The translations under genes and the position numbers were made by a program. From NCBI GenBank assembly GCA_948474755.1, contig CAOLHI010001137.1:248001-312000 (forward strand): a DNA stretch of 64,000 nucleotides. The letters are read 5' to 3'. This document shows positions 57,541-64,000 of the stretch, piece by piece (position 1 is the stretch's first letter; the number at the start of each line of letters is the position of its first letter). Source of the DNA: Ctenosaura bakeri. Lineage: Eukaryota; Chordata; Lepidosauria; Squamata; Iguanidae. The notes under the pieces are model-generated. The model saw only the letters and a list, made by a program, of their open reading frames with translations, did no database searches and was not told where the DNA came from.

Positions 57541-58289
57541 TTTCACAAAGACCGGGATACTAGTGGTGTTTTACCCATGTGCAAGTTCCCCTACACAAGC
57601 ATCCGGATGTGGACATTCATATGTCAGCGTTCGAATCCTTTCATTGTGCATCCAGTTGTACCTCTGGGCATGCATTCAGCTGGGCAATGCTGCCATTCAA
57701 CACAAAGGGTGACACAACCAATTTACACTAGTCAATCCTGATGTAGGATGATGTAGACTGACGTAGACAGAGTTCTCACTAAGTCAAGCAAACAATTGAA
57801 ATACAGGTTCCTCATCCTGTGGTGCTTTTATACTTCTCTCTGGATTCTGTGGGGCTGGTATAATTGAATATTGCAAACACAATCACAGTTTCTAATCTGT
57901 GCACACACACACACACACACAATGACAACTGCAGTTCTCCCTCCCCTTCTGAACTCAACCAGCAAGCATAGCATCTTTCTGAGGGTTTCCCCACCCACTG
58001 AGCCAAACCAGCACTCATAAAGGTTACACTTAACAAAACCACAATGGGAAACCAAAAGAAGGAGCAGAGTGGGAAGGAAGAGGGACATGTTTCTTTGCAC
58101 TTTTTTCCAAATGTCTCAGTATACAGCAAACTGTTCAAAAGGAAGGGGCTCATTTTTGAACTATTTCTAAGTCAGGGAATGGTTAATGTGATGTCAAAAT
58201 TATGGCAATATAGGGTTATGGTATAATCTGCATCAAACTGGCACAGAATTGTCTTTAAGTGCTAACAGTCAAGCTTTCCTTTTTCCTAT

Positions 58290-59075
58290 CTAGTGTGTGT
58301 ATGTGAGAGAGATGCGGAGGGCCTTCCAGTCACCCCTCAACTTATGGGGACCTCATGGAATTTGTAGGATTTTCTTAGGGAAGGAATGCTCAAAGCTGAG
58401 TAGCCATTGCCTTCCTCTGAAACAGGGATGGGCAATTGTAGAAAGCTAGAAGGCTGCATTAGTCCCCGATGACACCTTGGAAGGCTGCACACACCCTCAA
58501 TCCACTACTGCAAAAAGAATCGATTACTATGCCTCAAGGTGCCATCAGATGCCCTGTAGGGGAAATGGGAGGCATTGTCACAACATTTGGGGCCTTTTTT
58601 TTTTTTTTTTTTTTGACAATAGGAAATGAGCAGGGATCACTTCCTATTTCAAAAGAGGCCTTTTCTGGGACTAAATTGGTCCAGCCCCTCCCTCTGAAAT
58701 TTGGTGGAAATGCCCTACATGTCTCCTAAAAGGCGTTTTGGAGCAAACCTCTCCTTTGTTTATTTTAATGCACTTTTTTACCTTAAGAGGTTGCAGGGAG
58801 CTCCAAATAAGTTACAAATGTGTTCCACACCCCCTAGGGATCACTTTGGGCCATCTTGAGGCAGAATTTTTTTTTTTTTGCAAAGTAATCTTTTGGCCCT
58901 TTGGGGGTGGCCCTGAGGGCCACAGAAAAAAAATCCTCAGAGCCACATGGAGCCTGAAGGCTGCACTTTGCTCACCCCTTGCCCCAACACCTTGCATTCT
59001 TTGACGGTCCTCCATCCAAGTATTAACCATGCCTGACCCTGCTTAGATTCAAGAACATATGGGATCTGGTGCCTC
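58290..59075 (-). mobile_element. 5S rRNA-derived SINE split by hAT-like element
   Basis: 59008-59062 reads, in complement, like the 5S rRNA internal control region ('CTCCATCCAAGTATTAACC', 'GACCCTGCTTAGATTC'). The SINE body and tail resume at 58290-58422 ('CAACTTATGGGGACCTCATGG', 'GCCATTGCCTTCCTCTGA'). The block between is the hAT-like element. 5S-derived SINEs are known from squamates. Confidence 0.75.
58423..58981. mobile_element. hAT-like element nested in the SINE
   Basis: Starts CAGGGATGGGCAATTG and ends TTGCTCACCCCTTG, which are inverted versions of one terminus. The inner 'GGCCACAGA' and 'GAAGGCTGCACTTTGC' are typical of small hAT elements in reptiles. A clean 8-bp duplication was not found. 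Contains T-tracts at 58596-58614 and 58868-58879. Confidence 0.6.
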
Positions 59076-59395
59076 CAAGGTATTTAGGTTCTTCCTATCT
59101 GTTATATAAGCCTTCTGCCCCTATTTCTGAGGAAAGAAGGCCAGATGATTGAATCATGCACAGATCCTATGGGATGATCTCCTTGCTTTGGAGATGTTTC
59201 TAAAAAAACATAGATTGATTCCTCACAGCTTTTTATGTATCAACTTGCTTGCAAAGAGTTTGGGGATTAACACATGTCTCTGCAAAAGAGAAAGAGCCCA
59301 TCCTCTTGTTGTAACAAATTCTGTAAATTGGTTTTGGCATATATCACATGGTATATATCCTGTTGTGGAAATCATCTGTTTCATCTGTCTTCCAG

Positions 59396-59501
59396 GCTGG
59401 ATCAGTAATATAGATCGATCGCCAACAACCAGTTCTCATGAGAAGATGAAGGGGGCGTTTCTGAGGGAAATGAAAGCGGAGAACATCAAGGAATTTTTAT
59501 A
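59396..59501 (+). CDS. FOLH1: Glutamate carboxypeptidase II (FOLH1/PSMA-like), coding exon 2
   Basis: 106 bases between TTCCAG| and |GTAAGC. The two first bases finish the Gly codon begun in exon 1, then 34 codons follow and two bases are left over, exactly the human FOLH1 exon 2 layout. It encodes Trp-Ile after the signal-anchor, a variable stalk, and the conserved 'EMKAENIKEFL' helix, with Tyr expected from the split TA. The match to FOLH1 (AENIKKFLY) is better than to NAALAD2 (AENIRSFLR). This part links the membrane anchor to the ectodomain; the protease-like, apical and dimerisation domains are encoded by exons beyond 64000. Exon 3 (start of the ectodomain, 'HLAGTEQN' region) was sought in 59502-64000 and not found. 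Confidence 0.9.
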
Positions 59502-59778
59502 GTAAGCAAAACAGATCCTCTTGGTGGACTTTACACACACACACACACATGTGCAGAGGGAGAGAAAGAGAGAACTCATCCTTCTTAGAATTTTATGCCA
59601 TTGTTGTTATGTGCCTTTAAGCTGACTCTGACTTTTCTTGGCAAGATATATTCAGAGGTTTGCCACTGCCTTGCTGTTGTTGTTGCTGCTGTTATGTACC
59701 TTCAAATTGTTTCCAACTTACAGTGACTCTAAGGCAAGTCTCTCATAGGTTTTTTTTTTTTTTTTTTTGGCAAGGTTT

Positions 59779-59907
59779 CATAGAATCATACAGCTGGAAG
59801 AGACCAAAATGGCCACCAAATCCACCTCCTTGCCATGTAGGAAAACACACTCAATGCACCCCCATCAAAGGGTCATCCAGCCTCTTTTTATAAATCACCA
59901 AAGAAGG
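59779..59907 (-). mobile_element. CR1 LINE 3' tip, antisense, nested
   Basis: 'CATAGAATCATACAGCTGG' and 'CACCAAAGAAGG' are the complement of the CR1 end. About 130 bases only. Confidence 0.75.
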
Positions 59908-60022
59908 TTGTTCAGGGGGAAGGTTTGCTGGTGCCTTCCTCTGAGGCTGAGAGAGTGTGACCTGCCCAAGGTCACCTGTTTTGTTTCTACGGCTGAGCAG
60001 GGATTCAAGCCCTATTCTCTCA

Positions 60023-60311
60023 GGTCCTTTTCGCACAACATTTTCCATGAGAAAGGGCTCCTGGAGCGTTGCGCGATTGTGAGGAGCTATCTGCACAACA
60101 CACTCACAATCGCGGATTGTGAGTGCGACCAGCACAGCTCTGGAGACTCTGCATGCCAGGTAAGTGTGCGCGGGGCCCGGGAGCAATGCACGATTGTGCA
60201 CCATTTTCAGCTTCTAGCCGAAAATGAAAAGATGCGAGAGCCTCTCACTGGAGGCTGCTCGGGTGATCCCCGCACCTCAGCGCCAGAAGAAAGTAAGGTG
60301 TGGGAAAGGCC
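60023..60311. mobile_element. MITE-B copy, TCA duplication
   Basis: GGTCCTTTTCGCACAAC to GGTGTGGGAAAGGCC, 289 bp, flanked by TCA (60020-60022, 60312-60314). CpG-rich interior with 'GCGCGATTGTGAG' repeated in inverse form. Confidence 0.85.
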
Positions 60312-60458
60312 TCAGACTCCAAGAGTCAGACCACTATACCACATTCGTTCTTTTCCCTTAGAGTATGAGGGATGAAGACGCATTAAAAAAATGAAGTGTG
60401 TCAAACTGTAAAACAATGGTTAGAACTGCACATCCGTGTAGGTACCCCTACTCACGCA

Positions 60459-60881
60459 GGCCCTTTTCACATGGCATTTTCCATGCAAAAGGGTGTCTGG
60501 AGGATTGTGCAATTGTGAGGAGCAATCTGAACGACACATTCACAATCGCACGACGCTCCAGGGTAGGGCAGGCACCGATCGTGCACCTTTTCATTTTCGG
60601 CTAGAAGCTGAAAATGTTGCGTAGTCACACATTCCTCTCCCGGGCCCCGTGCACACTTACCTGGCGTGCGGAGCCTCCGGAGCCACGCCAGTCACGCTTC
60701 CTGCCCCAGCGCAGCCTGGGAAACTCCTAGGCTGCACTGTGGAAGGAAGAGGTGGGGTTCTTGTGCGAGCAGGCAGCTTGTGCAGAGCCGAAGGACCCTG
60801 GACATGAGAGCCTCTTGCCAGAGACTGCTTGTGCGATCCCCGCACCCCAGCGCCAGAAGAAGGTAAGGTATGGAAAGGGTC
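60459..60881. mobile_element. MITE-B copy, GCA duplication
   Basis: GGCCCTTTTCACATGGC to GTATGGAAAGGGTC, 423 bp, flanked by GCA (60456-60458, 60882-60884). It shares 'CACAATCGCACGACGCTCC'-type and 'CCCCAGCGCCAGAAGAAGG' blocks with 60023-60311. Both lie in FOLH1 intron 2. Confidence 0.85.
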
Positions 60882-60884
60882 GCA

Positions 60885-61174
60885 GTTGTATTTTTTTGGC
60901 CATTGTACCATTTAAGGTTGTGTTAGCAGAGCTCCACATGTATAACCATTTCACATGAGTCTAAGTCCTATTGTCCATTTCAACTAATCATTGGTGAAAT
61001 GAGGAAGAATCCATGGTATCCTAGTATAAGATACGCTGTGTATCTGTGGAGAGCCAGTGTTAGAAGATTTGGCCCATTATATACTTGAGTGTCAGATATA
61101 GAATGATATAAGAGAAAGTTATTCGGAGACATTTCTAAAGAAAATAAAATTAGGGGGTGTAACAGAGAAACGTA
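60885..61174. other. FOLH1 intron 2, unassigned
   Basis: No exon or repeat family recognised. Confidence 0.4.
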
Positions 61175-61578
61175 GGCCCTTTCCACACCATACCTTGGCC
61201 ATTTCTGCACTACACTGTTATAGTGCCATTATTACACTTTCAACATCCTTTGGAATCCTGGGATTTTCAGTTTAGAGAAGGGCCTTTAGAATTCTCAGCC
61301 AGAGAGCCCTTTCGCCTCAGTAAACTACAAATCCCAGAATTCCACAGGAAGTTGAAAAGGGAATAGTAGCACTATAACAGTGTAGTGCAGAAATGGTCCT
61401 TGATCCTGCAATGTCCTGGTGTTATCCTGACAGTGCCATTGCCTGGATGGAAGTGGGACCTGAACACTCCCCTCTGCACCTGGCCAGTTGCCAGTGGATG
61501 GGTAGAGTTTGGGACACGCTCCTTCCTTCCACAGTGCAGCTGACCTCTTCCTGTACTGTACTGAGGAAGGAAGTGCTT
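61175..61578. mobile_element. MITE-B left part split by MITE-A
   Basis: GGCCCTTTCCACACCATACC (61175) is a MITE-B end. It is cut at 61196 by MITE-A and seems to resume at about 61400 with 'CCTTCCTTCCACAGTGCAGC', which resembles the copy at 37776. The right end is missing or displaced by the LTR. Confidence 0.6.
61197..61398. mobile_element. MITE-A copy nested in MITE-B, CTT duplication
   Basis: GGCCATTTCTGCACTACAC to GTGCAGAAATGGTC, with CTT on both sides if the last C is missing. Long form with 'GAATTCTCAGCCAGAGAGCCC' centre. Confidence 0.8.
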
Positions 61579-62481
61579 TGTTACCCTGTTTACTGGGGGT
61601 CCCGGGAGGGACACCTAAATGCGCTCACAATTAACTAAGTTTGGGGAAATTAGCTGAGAGCACAAGCTAGCAATGTGAGAGGCAGGGCAACGCAGCGGAA
61701 TCTTTTACCCAATGTCTACGGGGTCAGGCCAAGCCAAGGAGCACACCAAGTTATAAGAATAATTGTGATTTTGTTAAATACAGACACACAGTGTATGCAA
61801 CACACAATTATACAAGTAACTAAGGAAAGTAAAAGTTGGAGTGGTATAGAGGGATTTTTGAGAGGGATAGTTGATTTGGGTGATACGAAACCTGTCCTGA
61901 AGCCTGGAAGAATAGAGAGCGATGCTGGGGTTCGATGTATCTCAGCACGTGGAGCTGAGGGGAAGCTCACCAAGCAAAGCGGCAGCAAGGTGGTCTGGAA
62001 CTCGAGAGCAATCCAAGGAAGGTCTAGGAATCAGGGGGTTTTATAGGGAGAAATGTGACTGCAGGCTATACTGTACTTGGGGAAAACAATGAGTTTCGGG
62101 CGCAGGACAAAGCTTAGGAAAGGTCAAAATTTCGCATGATTGAGTTAGGTCCAAATTGACAAAGAGGTAGCCAGTATGCAAATGCAGAGTGCTTGGCAGT
62201 TGAGCTTGCCAAGTTGCCTGCTCGGGGCAGGGAGTCCTTTGTAAACAGCGTACATACATAATGAGGGTGTTTGCAGAGAGGTCTCCTCAGGCGGTGATCT
62301 GGCTATTTCTGGCCTGCCTGTATTGTCTTGGGATATTGCAGCGTTTGATGGCCAAGCCTAGTTCTGTGCTTGTCCAGGGGCCTCACAAACACGTGGAGAG
62401 GGATGGCGGAAGAGAGCCAAATTACTGATATCAAAATGATATCTTTATGCTATCTCCAAGGAGGTCTAACCTGCGGTAACA
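61579..62481 (-). mobile_element. Solo LTR, copy 4, antisense, in FOLH1 intron 2
   Basis: TGTTACCCTGTTTACTGG to GCGGTAACA on the plus strand, 903 bp, flanked by GCTT (61575-61578, 62482-62485). 'GGAAATTAGCTGAGAGCAC' and 'GCAGGGCAACG' match copies 1-3. A TATA-like 'TTTTATAGGG' in complement lies near 62038. No internal region. Confidence 0.85.
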
Positions 62482-62489
62482 GCTTGTTA

Positions 62490-62693
62490 GCCCTTTCTAC
62501 ACACCCACAGCCGATGGGATCTTTGTGCAAAGGGAGGCCATTACCGGATTTTTTCTGGTAATGGCATATGGCATGAACATGATGGCTGGGGGCACAACAA
62601 GTGGGACTGTGATGACATTGTGTGATGGCATGCATCGTGCACCAGCATCAATGCCTCCCCATGCCGGGATGGCACTGTCATGCGGAAATGGCC
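62490..62693. mobile_element. MITE-B-type element, TTA duplication
   Basis: GCCCTTTCTACACACCC to CATGCGGAAATGGCC, 204 bp, flanked by TTA (62487-62489, 62694-62696). One end resembles MITE-B and the other MITE-A, linking the two families. Confidence 0.8.
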
Positions 62694-62696
62694 TTA

Positions 62697-64000
62697 GTTT
62701 TTTTTGTTACAGTCAGCAAATCAACTTGTGATTTCAAGGGTTGCTATATTTGCAGCAAAGGTTATCAGATGTAGAGAAAAGTTTTCGGAGTCCATTTCAG
62801 GCTAATTGTCATAGAATCAGAAGCTAGACAAGAACATAAAATATTCTTGTCATGTTATGAAATGATAATTGTTTTCTCTTGTTTTACCATAATGTGACTT
62901 GTTTTATAATATAAGTGATTCATTTTAAGTTTAGATAATGTTACACACTTAACTTTAATTGTGATTTTGTAATTATAAGTGTGAAAGTTTGGGTGTTTCG
63001 TATTTAATTTGCAGTGGTATTTGGATTAAGCAATATATGATTCCTTCGCTCCTAATCATTGGGATGAACTTGTATAGTTAACCGTTCAACATTTTATTCG
63101 GTGGATCTACTCCAGCTGAGTAGAGTAGTTGTACATTCTTGGATGCTGTGTAACTATTCAATGCACCTCTTCAGTGTACTGCGTTCTTCACTGAGATTGC
63201 AGGAACTAACACTGTGCATTCGCTATTAAACAATGGGACAACAAGCAGGCACATTGGCAAATAACACAATCAGTTACACAACATTGCTATTCAACGGAAA
63301 GGGACTGTAGCGCAACCACCATGTAAGTACGGTAGTGTAGATTTATACAAACACAGTGTAGAATCTTGGCCAACAATATCCCAGTCGAGCAATGCATAAA
63401 AGAATGCATTAAAAATAGCAGAGCAAACTATACCTGTCAACCCAAGGGGCAGTAACTAGGGCCGAACCTGGTGCCAAAATGATAGCAGTGTCAGCATGAG
63501 TCAAACTTCAGTGGAGAAGCTTTTTCAGAGCCATCCCAAAAAAGTCCTCCTATTGGATCCTGCCTGATGAGATTCCCTGATCAAACAGCTTGAAGAAGAG
63601 CCTCCTTAGAATATCTTAAAATGAGAGAACATCTTTCATAAAAGTCTGAGATGGGGAGGAGGAAACATCAGCTTGGAAAACTAATCTGGCCTGCCAACAG
63701 ATCAGATCTGACCCACTGAAGGTTCAGGAGGATGATCTTCCCCTCTCTAAATTTCTCTCTCTTGTAAAGATCCAACCCCTGGAGTAACAGAGATTTCCCA
63801 TATGCTGATCACTTTTCCAATTGAGAAGGCAAACTGTATGCATGGAAATACTGCTGTTATCTCTGACCACTGATCAGAAATAACAGTGGGATTCCATGCA
63901 CACCCTCATTCACCCACATATATTCCCACTGGGGAATTGCTACTGAGGAGGGAATACTGGTATTGCCTCCAGTCAGTGACCAGAGATACTGAAAAGTTTT
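62697..64000. other. FOLH1 intron 2, mostly unassigned
   Basis: An R5 repeat copy lies at about 63115-63380 ('GTACATTCTTGGATGCTGTG', 'GAGATTGCAGGAACTAAC'). No exon 3 of FOLH1 was found before the window ends. Confidence 0.45.

Larger units (their letters stand above)
56205..59395 (+). other. FOLH1: FOLH1 intron 1
   Basis: 3191 bases from GTACCT to TCTTCCAG, phase 1. It holds a (TC)n run at about 56447-56472, a MITE-A copy, a (CA)n run at 57900-57920 and a 5S-derived SINE split by a hAT-like element. No cryptic coding exon was seen. Confidence 0.8.
59675..60345 (-). mobile_element. tRNA-derived SINE split by CR1 tip and MITE-B
   Basis: Pieces 59675-59776 ('TATGTACCTTCAAATTG'), about 59908-60022 ('CTGAGAGAGTGTGACCTGCCC', 'GGGATTCAAGCCC') and 60315-60345 make one antisense SINE. 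A CR1 3' fragment (about 59779-59907) and a MITE-B (60023-60311) separate them. Confidence 0.7.

Noticed and set aside
53940..59062. Possible 5S rRNA genes
   Set aside because: Only part of the 5S sequence is present, diverged and joined to SINE body; these are SINE heads.
59502..64000. FOLH1 exon 3
   Set aside because: Looked for the conserved ectodomain start (HLAGTEQN-like) in all plus frames and saw none; intron 2 continues past the window.
1..64000. CRISPR array, operon or bacterial defence system
   Set aside because: No regularly spaced repeats and no prokaryotic gene layout; spliced exons, LINEs and SINEs show vertebrate DNA.

Overview
The window is vertebrate nuclear DNA, most likely from a squamate reptile (lizard or snake); the species cannot be named. 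The grounds are a full-length CR1 LINE with the amniote CR1 3' end (tandem ATTCTATG), many CR1 3' fragments, an L1-like LINE, tRNA-derived and 5S rRNA-derived SINEs of squamate type, solo LTRs, and dense families of non-autonomous DNA transposons. There are no operons, no ribosome binding sites and no CRISPR array. Nearly all short ORFs in the window are chance frames in repeats.

The only host gene supported is at the right end on the + strand: the first two coding exons of a glutamate carboxypeptidase II (FOLH1/PSMA-like) gene. Exon 1 (56075-56204) encodes a short cytosolic tail and the signal-anchor. Exon 2 (59396-59501) encodes the juxtamembrane stalk. The splice sites are consensus, phase is kept across the 3.2 kb intron, and exon 2 has the same length as in human FOLH1. 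The rest of the gene lies to the right of the window.

Positions 1 to about 55800 read as upstream intergenic DNA built of layered repeats. Left part (0-20 kb): two opposed CR1 fragments, a solo LTR (2255-3125), first copies of a palindromic MITE ('MITE-A'), a Tigger-like element, a four-layer nest around a CR1 copy (17188-18390) and an L1-like 3' end. Middle (20-37 kb): more MITE-A copies, a second solo LTR (minus strand), a three-layer nest (26967-28228) with a 35-bp perfect hairpin, a hAT-like element split by a third solo LTR, and a GC-rich MITE ('MITE-B'). At 37776-42548 a MITE-B copy is split by a near full-length CR1 whose two ORFs are broken only by small frameshifts. Right part (42-64 kb): older CR1 pieces, uninterrupted or differently interrupted second copies of the hAT-like and mariner-like elements, SINEs, the FOLH1 exons, and a fourth solo LTR in intron 2.

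The main original observation is structural. At least four transposon types can be bounded to the base from target-site duplications: four related solo LTRs with 4-bp TSDs (GGGC, CTGT, TTAG, GCTT); hAT-like elements with 8-bp TSDs; mariner-like elements at TA; and MITE-A/MITE-B elements that share a GGCC(C/A)TTTC-type terminus and 3-bp TSDs (TTA, TTT, TAT, TCA, GCA, CAA, AGA, GCT, AAA). I see no evidence of a new enzymatic or defence system; the interest lies in the nested transposon record and the hairpin-forming MITE families.
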